Shown piece after piece: positions 43,559-52,306 of a stretch of 64,000 nt of DNA. The position numbers and the translations under genes are program-made. Positions within the stretch are counted from its first letter, which is position 1. Each line of letters starts with the position of its first letter. The stretch lies in assembly GCA_902780785.1 (NCBI GenBank), contig CACZGS010000003.1, positions 124,001 through 188,000 on the forward strand. The letters run 5' to 3'. The notes under the pieces were generated by a model. It saw nothing but the letters and a program-made list of their open reading frames with translations, was not told where the DNA came from and searched no databases. The DNA is from Oscillospiraceae bacterium. GTDB lineage: Bacteria; Bacillota; Clostridia; Saccharofermentanales; Saccharofermentanaceae.

Positions 43559-44565
43559 TTTTTGAGCTCCTCATGTATTCGAAGAAGCATGGCGGACGCG
43601 GAAGAATCAAAATTCGAATTGACTTCCAGAGCCCTTAAGAAGGTATTTACCGCCTCAGTGCATCTTCCCAGTTTAAGTGTTGTTATATGTTTGTTGCAGG
43701 CAACGAAATTCTCTATTGCCTCTCTGTCTACTTCGTTATTTATCTTGCGGCAGTCAGGATAGTTGATGAGCCTTGCCGCGTCATCAAGGAATAACAGGAT
43801 CGATGAAGCAACTATCTTCGCGTCATCCTTAAAGCCTGTTAAGACCTCAACATAATCTTCGAGCACATCGATATATGAGCTCGTGGGCATGCCGATCATG
43901 ATGCTGTTGATCTCATGCCTGATACTTACTCCGGAATCCTCCTTTGCAAGGCTTATAGCCTTTCCGGGGATCCTTCCGCTGTTATATACGGCCGCCTTGA
44001 TCTTCTGATCATCCAGATCAGGGCAGTTGGCCTTTACGATCTCTTCAAGCTCTTCCTCTGAATAAGGATCCAGCTTGATCTCCGTTACTCTGGACATGAC
44101 CGTATCAAGGACCGCATCGGTATTCGAACTCGTAAGAATGAAGACTACGTCTTTCTTAGGTTCTTCGAGCGATTTAAGGAGAGCGTTCTGGCTCTCTACA
44201 CCCAGGTAATCGAAGTCGATTATGAACGTCTTGGTCCTTGCGAACTGCGGCTTCAGATAAGATTCCGCAACGACGTTGTCCTTTATGAAATCGACCTTAA
44301 CGTTCTTGGTCTCGGCCGGTTCATATACTCTTGTGATGTCAGGTGTCGTGAAGTTATCAAAATACTTGCAGTTGCTGCATACTCCGCATGCGCCGTCAGC
44401 ACCTGCATCAGAGCACATAAGAGCCTTGGCGAATTCTTCTGCGATCAGTCTCTTTCCCATACCGACAGGACCTGAGAGCATGTATGCTCCGCTGCCTCTT
44501 CTCTGAGCTTCGGCAGCTAATCTGAGTTTTATCTGCTTCTGTCCTGTGATATTCGAAAAAGACAT
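43555..44565 (-). CDS. holB: DNA polymerase III delta' subunit
   Basis: The protein has 336 residues and is part of the clamp loader. GPVGMGKRLIAEEFAKAL stands at the P-loop position, the zinc module is CGVCSNCKYF, and FIIDFDYLGVESQNALLKSLEEP is the delta'/gamma-type block. The SRC motif is not retained (MSRVTEI). It lies between tmk and the PSP1 gene, overlapping both by 1-4 bp. Confidence 0.94.
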   Translation of the reverse strand: MSFSNITGQKQIKLRLAAEAQRRGSGAYMLSGPVGMGKRLIAEEFAKALMCSDAGADGACGVCSNCKYFDNFTTPDITRVYEPAETKNVKVDFIKDNVVAESYLKPQFARTKTFIIDFDYLGVESQNALLKSLEEPKKDVVFILTSSNTDAVLDTVMSRVTEIKLDPYSEEELEEIVKANCPDLDDQKIKAAVYNSGRIPGKAISLAKEDSGVSIRHEINSIMIGMPTSSYIDVLEDYVEVLTGFKDDAKIVASSILLFLDDAARLINYPDCRKINNEVDREAIENFVACNKHITTLKLGRCTEAVNTFLRALEVNSNFDSSASAMLLRIHEELKK

Positions 44566-45185
44566 CAGATCTTCCCTTCCAGCGAACTCTTTACCACTTC
44601 GAAAATCTCATCTATGCCCTTGGTCGCATCTATCGTGATAACGCGTCCGTCTGAGTTCTTTGCGAGCTCTATATATCCGCGTCTTACGTCTTCCTGGAAC
44701 TTCAACCCGGCAAGCTCTATCCTGTCGGATGCTTCACCTCGCTTGCCTCTTCTCTCCAATGCTTCTTCTGCACTGATATCGAAGAAGAAAGTGACATCAG
44801 GCTTAAGGCCTCCGGTGGCTGCCATGTTAAGCCCTGCCACAAAGTCCATTCCCATGCCTCTGGCCATTCCCTGATATGCGGAAGAAGAATCGAAGAACCT
44901 GTCGCAGAGAACGATCTTGCCCTCTTCTAAAGCAGGCTTGATGACTTCATCCGTGATCTGGGCTCTTGCAGCCTCAAATAAAAGGAGCTCGGTCCTTGCC
45001 GTCATCTGGGAATTCTTCTTATCAAGAAGGATCTCCCTTATGCGCTCGCCGATAACGGTTCCGCCGGGTTCCCTGACGAAAATGAAGTCCTTGTTATTCT
45101 CCTTAAGGTATTCCTTAAGCATCTCGCATTGCGTGCTCTTACCGCAGCCGTCAATGCCTTCAAAAGTGATAAATATACCCTTCAT
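44565..45185 (-). CDS. tmk: Thymidylate kinase
   Basis: The protein has 206 residues and phosphorylates dTMP to dTDP. The P-loop is FEGIDGCGKSTQCEML, the DR(Y/F)-type motif is LCDRFFDSSSAYQG, and VREPGGTVIGERIRE matches the TMP-binding region. The lid carries RRGKRGEASDRIE. It is followed directly by holB. There is no strong ribosome binding site of its own: the start lies 2 bp past the stop of the upstream low-complexity gene and may depend on coupling. Confidence 0.96.
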   Translation of the reverse strand: MKGIFITFEGIDGCGKSTQCEMLKEYLKENNKDFIFVREPGGTVIGERIREILLDKKNSQMTARTELLLFEAARAQITDEVIKPALEEGKIVLCDRFFDSSSAYQGMARGMGMDFVAGLNMAATGGLKPDVTFFFDISAEEALERRGKRGEASDRIELAGLKFQEDVRRGYIELAKNSDGRVITIDATKGIDEIFEVVKSSLEGKI

Positions 45186-45187
45186 GA

Positions 45188-45688
45188 TCAGTTGAGATTA
45201 ATATTCTTGAGCGATGCGATCTCAAGATAGATTTCCTTGGTTATTCTTGCGTTATCGCTTCTGATATCTTCGATGGTCTCAACCTTCTTGACGTTCTTGG
45301 CGACCTCAGCGTCCAATTCTCTTGAACGCTTATTCTTGGGCTTGCGCTCACCATTGAACTGCTGTCTCTTCTCGGAGCCCTGGTTCTGTTCGCGCTTATT
45401 GAACTTGTTGTTATTGTTGTTCTTCTCGCGGTTATCGCGGTTATTCTGTCTGTCGGAATTGCGCTCTCTGTTCTGGCCCTTGCCTTCAGCCTGGACCTCA
45501 GCGTTATCGCCCTTCTTGTTATCGTAGCCGCCCTGTCTCTGACCGTTATTCCTTCTTCTGCGGTTACGGTTGTAGTTGTTCTTACGTCCGTCCTGCTTTG
45601 CAGGATCAAATCTCTGGCGCTTCTCCTTATTGTCGTTGCCACGATTGTCTGACTGCGGTACAAATGCGCCCGAATTGTTTTCTGACAT
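45188..45688 (-). CDS. Basic Asn/Arg/Lys-rich low-complexity protein, unknown
   Basis: The protein has 166 residues. MSENNSGAFVPQ at the start (chosen because GGAGG precedes this ATG by 5 bp) leads into about 100 residues rich in N, R, K, Q and G, with RNRRRRNNGQRQGG, then a short structured C-terminus (RELDAEVAKNVKKVETIEDIRS, then ITKEIYLEIASLKN). The basic, disordered composition suggests RNA or nucleic-acid binding, but no domain is recognised. It is translationally coupled to tmk, an unusual position for such a protein. Confidence 0.7.
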   Translation of the reverse strand: MSENNSGAFVPQSDNRGNDNKEKRQRFDPAKQDGRKNNYNRNRRRRNNGQRQGGYDNKKGDNAEVQAEGKGQNRERNSDRQNNRDNREKNNNNNKFNKREQNQGSEKRQQFNGERKPKNKRSRELDAEVAKNVKKVETIEDIRSDNARITKEIYLEIASLKNINLN

Positions 45689-45749
45689 AATTTCCTCCAT
45701 CTTTCTAAATGACGTGCCTAATTATAAACTTTGATACCTGATAACTCAA

Positions 45750-46562
45750 TTATCCGCGCTTCCGATAAAGGGACACTTCTTTATCGTCAGGGTGATCCTG
45801 TCCCACATCTTTAAGTTCTCTTAAGGGGACCGTAACAAATGACCTGAGATACCACCTGGGGTGAGGTATCGTAAGTTCAGGCTTCATTATTACTTCGTCT
45901 CCATAGAAAATGATGTCTATATCTATCGTTCTGGGGCCCCAGTGAACCTCTCTGGTCCTCAAAAGCTCATTCTCAATGACATGTATCTTATCGAGCAGCT
46001 CGAAAGGTTCGATATCAGTATAAAAACCTACGCATGTGTTGAGGAAATACGGCTGGTCTTCAAGACCTACGGGTTCAGTCTCATAGATTGAAGCTTGTTT
46101 GAATCCTTCAATGCCCGGAAGTGCTTTCAGAGCTTCTTCTGCGGCATTGATGTTGGCTTCCCTGTCACCGAGATTGCTTCCCAGTGAGAGGATGACAAAC
46201 TCCTTGCGGCGTCTTACTATCGTTACTTCCATGGTCTCGAAAATGCCCTTCACCGGTGCATCGGGCTTAGATACGCTGACGATGACCTTAGCGATACGGC
46301 TGTCAGCCTTCAAAACCGCGTCTGAGATCTTCTGCGCCAGGCATTCGATGAGGTCGCCCTTGTCTTCCGTAACGACTTCTTTTGTGATCTCGTAGATCTT
46401 CGAATAGTCGACAGTGTCGGAAAGGTCATCTGTGTAGCAGCCCTTGATCCTGTCCATGAAAAGTTCCAAGGATACGATGAACTTCTGGCCGTCCTTCTTT
46501 TCGAAGTCAAGACAGCCGGTATGTCCTTCAAATTCCATTTTCGAGAGCTTTATCTTATCCAA
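45750..46562 (-). CDS. folK: Bifunctional dihydroneopterin aldolase / HPPK (FolB-FolK fusion)
   Basis: The protein has 270 residues. Residues 1-115 form a DHNA/FolB domain (KLSKMEFEGHTG, DLSDTVDYSKIYE) and residues 120-270 the pyrophosphokinase domain with LSLGSNLGDREANI, YETEPVGLEDQPYFLN, RTREVHWGPRTIDIDI and IPHPRW. It does two successive steps of folate synthesis, from dihydroneopterin to the pyrophosphorylated pterin. The start is TTG with AAGGA upstream. It lies last in the folE-folP-folBK run. Confidence 0.95.
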   Translation of the reverse strand: MDKIKLSKMEFEGHTGCLDFEKKDGQKFIVSLELFMDRIKGCYTDDLSDTVDYSKIYEITKEVVTEDKGDLIECLAQKISDAVLKADSRIAKVIVSVSKPDAPVKGIFETMEVTIVRRRKEFVILSLGSNLGDREANINAAEEALKALPGIEGFKQASIYETEPVGLEDQPYFLNTCVGFYTDIEPFELLDKIHVIENELLRTREVHWGPRTIDIDIIFYGDEVIMKPELTIPHPRWYLRSFVTVPLRELKDVGQDHPDDKEVSLYRKRG

Positions 46563-46583
46563 AGTCCTTTATCCTTTCGAAGA

Positions 46584-47462
46584 TCACAAATTGGCGAATG
46601 CGTAGAACGTCTCATCAAAGCTCTTTAGAGCAAGCTTTGAAGCGGCAACGTTATGAACTCTTACTATCGATGCGCCGACTGATGCAGCGGTAAATGACAA
46701 GCCGGCTGTGGCATAGTCGAGCTGGGCTTCCGTTGCCTGGTCACCGCCTGCAAATATCCTTGCGTAGCGCTTTCTTGAAGCAGCATAAAGAACGGGGTGT
46801 TTGCCCTGCATGCCGAGTGAGAGCAAAGATGCGGTAAGCTCAGCATCCTCGATCCTTGTCGTGCCGAAACCGATTCCCGGATCGGTCATGATCATGTTGT
46901 CCTCCATGCCGGCCTTCTTTGCGGTCTCAATGCTTTCAGTAAGCTCTCTTACACAGCGTCTGCTGATGGGCTCGAACGCCGGGAAATCATCGCCTCTTGT
47001 CCTTCTGTTGAACATGAGGATGGCGCCCGCGCCGCTGTCTGCAACTACCTTTGCCATGTCGTGATCTACAAGGAAACCGTTAACGTCATTGATGATGTCG
47101 GCACCTGCGGTAATTGCCTGTGCTGCAGTCTCTGACTTGTAAGTATCTACTGACAAAGGAATATCGAATCTGCTCCTGATCGCGGTAAGTGAAGGAATGA
47201 GCCTCTCAAGCTCCTCTTCAGCCGAGATCGGAACAGCTTTGGGGCCTGTTGATTCAGCGCCGATATCGATGCAGTCAGCGCCTTCTTTTATCATGACGGC
47301 ACATCTGTCGACAGCAGCATCAACATTATTGAACCTGCCGCCGTCCGAGAATGAATCCGGTGTGAGATTCAAAATGCCCATGATGAGCGTCTTCTTGCCG
47401 AATTCGAGCGTTCTGTTGCCGCACTTATATATTCCTGAGAATCTTCCGTCTGTTGAATTCAT
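46584..47462 (-). CDS. folP: Dihydropteroate synthase
   Basis: The protein has 292 residues and condenses the pterin pyrophosphate with p-aminobenzoate. LMGILNLTPDSFSDGGRF, DIGAESTGPKAVP and IPLSVDTYKSETA are the conserved substrate-binding blocks, and MTDPGIGFG with VRVHNVAASK completes the barrel. It lies 21 bp upstream of folBK and 15 bp downstream of folE on one transcript. It is the target of sulfonamides in this pathway. Confidence 0.96.
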   Translation of the reverse strand: MNSTDGRFSGIYKCGNRTLEFGKKTLIMGILNLTPDSFSDGGRFNNVDAAVDRCAVMIKEGADCIDIGAESTGPKAVPISAEEELERLIPSLTAIRSRFDIPLSVDTYKSETAAQAITAGADIINDVNGFLVDHDMAKVVADSGAGAILMFNRRTRGDDFPAFEPISRRCVRELTESIETAKKAGMEDNMIMTDPGIGFGTTRIEDAELTASLLSLGMQGKHPVLYAASRKRYARIFAGGDQATEAQLDYATAGLSFTAASVGASIVRVHNVAASKLALKSFDETFYAFANL

Positions 47463-47477
47463 TTCGTGTTCTCTCTT

Positions 47478-48101
47478 TTAGATGCCCGCACGCTGTCTGT
47501 TGATGAGCGCGAGAGCTTCGTTTCTTGTCCTGATGTCGGATCTGCAGCCACCTCTCATTGCGGAAGTGACTGTCTTTGAACCAGGCTTCCTGATACCTCT
47601 CATTGTCATGCAGAGGTGCTCTGCTTCGAGAACTACACACACTGATCTCGCGTCGACAGCCTTCTCGATGGCGTCGGCAATCTCGGATGTGAGCTTCTCC
47701 TGAAGCTGGGGCTTTCTGGATAATGTATCGACGATCCTTGCGACCTTTGAAAGGCCGAAGATCTTGCCGTCCTTGGGGATATAGACTACGTGAGCCTTTC
47801 CGTGGAAAGGAAGAAGGTGATGCTCGCACATCGAATAGAACGGGATGTCACCTATAAGGATCATCTCATCATTGCCTTCGCCGTGGAAAGTCTTGATGTC
47901 CTTGTTGATGTCCCTGTGAAGTCCTGCGAATACTTCGGCATACATCCTTGCAACTCTCTGCGGAGTCTCAAGAAGACCTTCCCTGTTGGGATCCTCACCG
48001 ATAGCTTCGAGGATATCTCTTACGGCATTCTCGATCTTCGGGAGATCCATGTTCTGGCGGCTCTCCTCCGGTATCGAATTGTCATTTGCGTAATCGTACA
48101 T
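47478..48101 (-). CDS. folE: GTP cyclohydrolase I
   Basis: The protein has 207 residues and makes dihydroneopterin triphosphate from GTP. The zinc site [47 protein letters not shown] and TVTSAMRG are diagnostic. AAGGTGAG lies 6-8 bp before the ATG. It is the first fol gene, directly downstream (13 bp) of the AraC-type regulator gene. Confidence 0.96.
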   Translation of the reverse strand: MYDYANDNSIPEESRQNMDLPKIENAVRDILEAIGEDPNREGLLETPQRVARMYAEVFAGLHRDINKDIKTFHGEGNDEMILIGDIPFYSMCEHHLLPFHGKAHVVYIPKDGKIFGLSKVARIVDTLSRKPQLQEKLTSEIADAIEKAVDARSVCVVLEAEHLCMTMRGIRKPGSKTVTSAMRGGCRSDIRTRNEALALINRQRAGI

Positions 48102-48114
48102 TTATCTCACCTTC

Positions 48115-49110
48115 TTACAAATACTTTTTGCGGTATTCCATGGGCGTCATACCCATCTGTTTCCTGAATGCGACATTGAATCTCTGGGGTGAAGAGAATC
48201 CGGACTGCAGTGATATCGCGGATACCTTGATCTCGTTATTCTGCAGGAGCTTGCAGGATTTCTCTATCCTCTTCTTCATGAGATAGTTCATCGGGCTTAT
48301 TCCGGTCTCATCCCTGAAAGCGCGGGTAAAGTAACCCTGGCTTAAATAGACATAAGCTGCAGCCTCCGATACGGTAATTCCCTGATCGAAGTTCTCATCC
48401 ATATACTGCTTTGCGATCGAGACGAGCTCTTTTGCCTTACCGTTCTTAACGCTCAAGCTCTCTTCCCATTCGCTTCTTAAAGCTCTCGAAAGGATTATCA
48501 TGAGCTCTACCGTAAGCGTATGTACCATGAGGTCCTTTGCATAACGGTTGTCGGAGTGCTCTGTTACGATCCTCTCGGCAAGCTCGTTGATCTCTTTCTT
48601 CTCATGTCCCTTGATTACGAAGAACGGAAGTCTGATCATCTCGTTATCTTCGGTGATACCGAGATCAGCAAACTTCAAAAAGCTCTCGAGTGTTATTTTC
48701 GCGAGCGAACCCGGAATATTAACGGAAGGGCCGGCGTTCTTGTTCTTGGTCTCTTTATTTGCGGCATTGCTGCCTGATTCCTTGGTAAGTTTGAGATCCG
48801 ACGTATCGTGAACGAAGCCGAAATAGAGATTGAGCATATCGGCCTTCTCGCTCTTGATCATGAGCTTATGCCTTACAAGGGGTCTTATAACGACTACTGA
48901 ACCCTTGGTGAGCTGGATGGTCTCACCGCCGATCACTGCCTCGATCTTGCCTTCACGAAGGCAGAGCAGTTCGTGAGAATTGTGCATGCTCTCATCAGGC
49001 AGAAAGTCTTCCTTATCGTAGGAATGTTCAAGACCTTCTATGACTATCGGTACCGAACCTTCAGATAAGAAAACGTCGTCTTCAATAGCAGATAAAAGCT
49101 TGTTTGCCAT
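48115..49110 (-). CDS. AraC-family transcriptional regulator
   Basis: The protein has 331 residues. An N-terminal cupin-like ligand domain (about 20-110: HNSHELLCLREGKIEAVIGG, VVIRPLVRHKLM) is followed by a two-HTH DNA-binding domain (about 230-331: VSEAAAYVYLSQGYFTRAF and VSAISLQSGFSSPQRFNVAF). It lies 15 bp downstream of the sialate-esterase-like gene and upstream of folE, so it may regulate this unit. GAGGAG lies 7 bp before its ATG. The ligand is unknown; the cupin type suggests a sugar or small organic molecule. Confidence 0.93.
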   Translation of the reverse strand: MANKLLSAIEDDVFLSEGSVPIVIEGLEHSYDKEDFLPDESMHNSHELLCLREGKIEAVIGGETIQLTKGSVVVIRPLVRHKLMIKSEKADMLNLYFGFVHDTSDLKLTKESGSNAANKETKNKNAGPSVNIPGSLAKITLESFLKFADLGITEDNEMIRLPFFVIKGHEKKEINELAERIVTEHSDNRYAKDLMVHTLTVELMIILSRALRSEWEESLSVKNGKAKELVSIAKQYMDENFDQGITVSEAAAYVYLSQGYFTRAFRDETGISPMNYLMKKRIEKSCKLLQNNEIKVSAISLQSGFSSPQRFNVAFRKQMGMTPMEYRKKYL

Positions 49111-49125
49111 GTAGGGCTCCTCTCT

Positions 49126-51381
49126 TTAGATAAAGTTGATAGCGTCGATGTAGATCTCGCCGTTACGGTCTTTGTCCTCAATATATATTCTCAGGCTGTT
49201 AAGTCTGATGGGTCCGTCTTCGGAATAATCCAGAGTGATCGTCTGCCAGGTAAGCTGCTGACGGATCTCGGCCTCGCCGAAGTCTTCAACGATGAGCTTT
49301 TTCTTCTTCTGGTCAGGATTGAAGACCGACAGCCGGATCCTTGATCTTCCGTAGATCTCGATGGGTGAGAAAAGCGAAGCATATTCGAGGCACGGTTCGA
49401 AGCCGTAAAGCGACTTGTCCGTCTCATAACGGATCCTCAAAGATGCGCTTCCCGTAAGCTTGTGGATATTATCCTGGGAAATGATTCCCTTACCCTTGAA
49501 CGTTCTGTAGATCTCCAGATTCTCAAAGTCGGATTCGGGTGTTCTCTTGCCTACGAATTCCAGCTTGTCGCAATGCGTGAAGCTTAAGTCGGGTGCGAAA
49601 TAAGCAGGATCCCTGTCGAATCTGAAAGGCAGGATCGGGAGATCCTCACCGTTCTTGAGCGTTGCGTCGTGCGGGAAAGGAGTAAAGCCGTAAGTAATCG
49701 ACTGCGGCTCTTCAATATCGTCTCTCCAGACCATTATGCACATGCCGTAAAGGCTCTTTGCGTGTGCGGGATAGAAGATACGGTCTTCGCCTGCAACCGC
49801 AAATCCGGTGATCTCACCTGAAGCATCCTGGCTGTTAAGACCGGAATTAAGATTGCTGAACTTGATGATGCGCTTATTTCCCGCGATCTCGATATCGTTA
49901 GGCTCAGGTGAAGACTTGCTCATCTTAGGCGAGAAATGGGTTCCCAGAGCGATCGTCGCAAGACGCATGCCGAGGATGAAGCTTATCGTCTTATCGGGAA
50001 GGAGCATGTCGTGCATGCTTACGATTCCTGAAGGCATGCTGAGCATCTTAGTAAATGCAGTAAAGTTCTCATTGAATTCGAGAACGCTGTAGGGATTATC
50101 GAAGTCAACATCGTTAGGATGCATCGTAACGAAGAGGATCGAAGGCATTACTGTCTCATCGAATACTTCCTTGGGCTCGAAAACATCAGCAAGCGTCGTA
50201 AGAAGTCCCATGAGGAAGAGATCGTATCTCTCATACATGAGCTCACCCTTGTCAGGCGAGAAGCAGAAGCCTCTTACTGCAAGGTTCTTCAAAGGAACGA
50301 GCTTTGTCCTGTAGAGGATGGACATTCTGTACTTGAGCTGGATGAACTTTCTCATGTCAGCCCTGCTGAGCTTATCGTCATCCTTCTTCTCGGGTATCAT
50401 GCCGAAATCAAGCTGGCTGGCAGAAGAGAACGAGATATTCTCCTTATGTCCCTTTGCAGTATTGAGCGAACTGTCATCTGTCGTCGGGAAGTCGATGTCC
50501 AAAGGCTTGATGTCATCAGGATCCTGGCCTTCCAGTCTCTTGATCTCATCCTGCATAGAGATATCGATATCGCCGGATTCGATGGTCTCTTTGTATTCTT
50601 CCTTGAGCTCTTCAGCCTTTTTCTTCTTAGCATCGATCTTGAGCAGGTTGTTGTAAGCGTCCTCATCGAGATAAAGGCCCATCTTCTTGACGACATCCTT
50701 AAGAGCTTCGACTCTGTCGAGAGCAAAAGGTGCGATCCAGTTAAGGATCGTGGAATCATTATATGAGAGATCGACGACACCTACGGGATATGAGATCTGG
50801 TCACTCAAGCGGTAAGCAAATGCAAATGCTGAGGAGGATACCTCTGCGAGCTTTGCAGTATCGGTAACCTTGATCCACTCTGCTTCCTTGTAGTGGGTCT
50901 TGTCTTCGTAGCGGTAGATCTCCTCACCTTTTTCGAGGCCAGAACGTGAAGGCATGAAGAATCTCAGATAGTTCATTACCTTGCGCTTCAGGGGAGCCTT
51001 CGTAGCATTGGCTTCCTTCATCGGGATCGAGAGGAAGTCGGAACCTAAGAATACCCATACGTCGCCGCATCGCATATCCGTAAGAGTGGTCTGATCCGTA
51101 AGGCACTTAAACGTGAACGTGTAAGCGTCTGAAGAAGCCTTGTAAGGCGGAATTGTAAAACTGAATCTGCCCTTGGCGTTGGTCGTAGCCTCGCGGCTTA
51201 AGATGACACCATAGTCGGTATCGAGCTTACTGACCTTTCTTCCGTCTGTCGGGTCCTTGACGATCTCCAATGTGACCGTAGCTGACGGAGCCGCAATACC
51301 TTCGATCTTATGCTCTACTCCCTGCTGGAAAACGCACTTGCTCATGAGCCAGCTGGGCAAAATTATCGGATTTATCTGCAT
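49126..51381 (-). CDS. Sialate O-acetylesterase-like protein with lost catalytic residues
   Basis: The protein has 751 residues and no signal peptide. The plan follows SASA-type esterases: N-terminal beta-domain (VFQQGVEHKIEGIAAPSATV, NAKGRFSFTIPP), the CGDVWVFLGSDFLS block (about 105-119), YPVGVVDLSYNDS and a late LLPDKTISFILGMRLA block. In active members the first block reads CSGQSNM and the last DxHPxDK; here the nucleophile Ser is replaced by Asp115 and the His is missing. A beta-sandwich C-terminal domain (about 620-751) resembles a carbohydrate-binding module. A long helical insert (about 250-300) separates the halves. It is probably a binding or scaffold protein. GAGGTT lies 7-8 bp before the ATG. 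Confidence 0.78.
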   Translation of the reverse strand: MQINPIILPSWLMSKCVFQQGVEHKIEGIAAPSATVTLEIVKDPTDGRKVSKLDTDYGVILSREATTNAKGRFSFTIPPYKASSDAYTFTFKCLTDQTTLTDMRCGDVWVFLGSDFLSIPMKEANATKAPLKRKVMNYLRFFMPSRSGLEKGEEIYRYEDKTHYKEAEWIKVTDTAKLAEVSSSAFAFAYRLSDQISYPVGVVDLSYNDSTILNWIAPFALDRVEALKDVVKKMGLYLDEDAYNNLLKIDAKKKKAEELKEEYKETIESGDIDISMQDEIKRLEGQDPDDIKPLDIDFPTTDDSSLNTAKGHKENISFSSASQLDFGMIPEKKDDDKLSRADMRKFIQLKYRMSILYRTKLVPLKNLAVRGFCFSPDKGELMYERYDLFLMGLLTTLADVFEPKEVFDETVMPSILFVTMHPNDVDFDNPYSVLEFNENFTAFTKMLSMPSGIVSMHDMLLPDKTISFILGMRLATIALGTHFSPKMSKSSPEPNDIEIAGNKRIIKFSNLNSGLNSQDASGEITGFAVAGEDRIFYPAHAKSLYGMCIMVWRDDIEEPQSITYGFTPFPHDATLKNGEDLPILPFRFDRDPAYFAPDLSFTHCDKLEFVGKRTPESDFENLEIYRTFKGKGIISQDNIHKLTGSASLRIRYETDKSLYGFEPCLEYASLFSPIEIYGRSRIRLSVFNPDQKKKKLIVEDFGEAEIRQQLTWQTITLDYSEDGPIRLNSLRIYIEDKDRNGEIYIDAINFI

Positions 51382-51478
51382 CTACTTAACCTCGGAAAAG
51401 TAAAATTATTCTCATCCGAGTATTATACATTAAAAATTTAATAAAAAAAAATTTGTATATTAGGCTACTGTCAGGCAA

Positions 51479-52255
51479 TCAGACTTCTGCTATGAGGACT
51501 TCTATGCCCTTTGCACGGCACAGAGCAACGCTCTCGGGAGAAGCGCCTGAATCCGTAACAAGATAATCGATCCTGTCAGCAGGGATAAAAGACGATGCGG
51601 AATCAGCGCCGAGCTTGGTGGAGTCAATAAGTGCAACGATCTTCTTGGCCCTGTCGGCACAAAGTCTCTTGAGCTCGAGCTCAAAGAAATTATCACCTGA
51701 AAGTCCGGCATCCGCGGAAAACCCGTTTCCGGACACGAAATAAAACTCAGCTGAAAGTCTGCCTATCATTTCCTTGGATGAAAGACCTTCGATCGCACCC
51801 GAATGGGGCCTTAACATGCCGCCAAGGATAATGATCGACTTGAAGTTGGAATTCCTCTGAAGCTCCATTGCCGTATGGATTCCGTTGGTAATGACGGTAA
51901 CGTCCTTTGCCTTCTTGAGGTAGGGAATCATATGAAAGGTTGTCGAGCTCGCGTCCATGAAAATGGTATTTCCGTTTGCAACAAGGCTCGCAGCCTTCGC
52001 GCCGATGGCATTCTTAAGATCAACGTGTGTAACGGCTCTGACCATATAGTTCTCGCCGCTGTATGAAGACATCTTGTGAGGAAGCTTGATTCCGCCGTGG
52101 AATCTGACGATCGCGCCCTCCCTCTCAAGGGCTCTGATATCGGTCCTGATCGTGGCGCCCGTAACGCCAAGCCTGGATGAGAGAACGGTCGTATTGATCT
52201 CGCCCTCAGCTTCAAGAATATCTAAGATCTGTTTTCTTCTGTCCGGATTATTCAT
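51479..52255 (-). CDS. DeoR-family transcriptional regulator
   Basis: The protein has 258 residues. An N-terminal HTH (RRKQILDILEAEGEINTTVLSSRLGVTGATIRTDIRALE) is followed by the DeoRC sugar-phosphate sensor domain (SLVANGNTIFMDASSTTFHM, GLSGDNFFELELKRLCADRA). Such regulators usually repress sugar catabolism or utilization genes. Its promoter has the -10 box 6 bp from the ATG, so its mRNA is predicted to be leaderless. It precedes the sialate-esterase-like gene on the same strand with a 97-bp gap, so it may control that unit. Confidence 0.93.
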   Translation of the reverse strand: MNNPDRRKQILDILEAEGEINTTVLSSRLGVTGATIRTDIRALEREGAIVRFHGGIKLPHKMSSYSGENYMVRAVTHVDLKNAIGAKAASLVANGNTIFMDASSTTFHMIPYLKKAKDVTVITNGIHTAMELQRNSNFKSIIILGGMLRPHSGAIEGLSSKEMIGRLSAEFYFVSGNGFSADAGLSGDNFFELELKRLCADRAKKIVALIDSTKLGADSASSFIPADRIDYLVTDSGASPESVALCRAKGIEVLIAEV

Positions 52256-52261
52256 GCAAAG

Positions 52262-52290
52262 ATATTATCAAGTGAAAATCAGATAGTCAA
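52262..52290 (-). promoter_or_regulatory. Promoter of the DeoR regulator, leaderless arrangement
   Basis: On the minus strand: TTGACT (52290-52285), 17-bp spacer, TAATAT (52267-52262), and 6 bp to the ATG at 52255. No ribosome binding site is present. Confidence 0.7.
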
Positions 52291-52306
52291 ATATCTTTCA
52301 TTTGCC

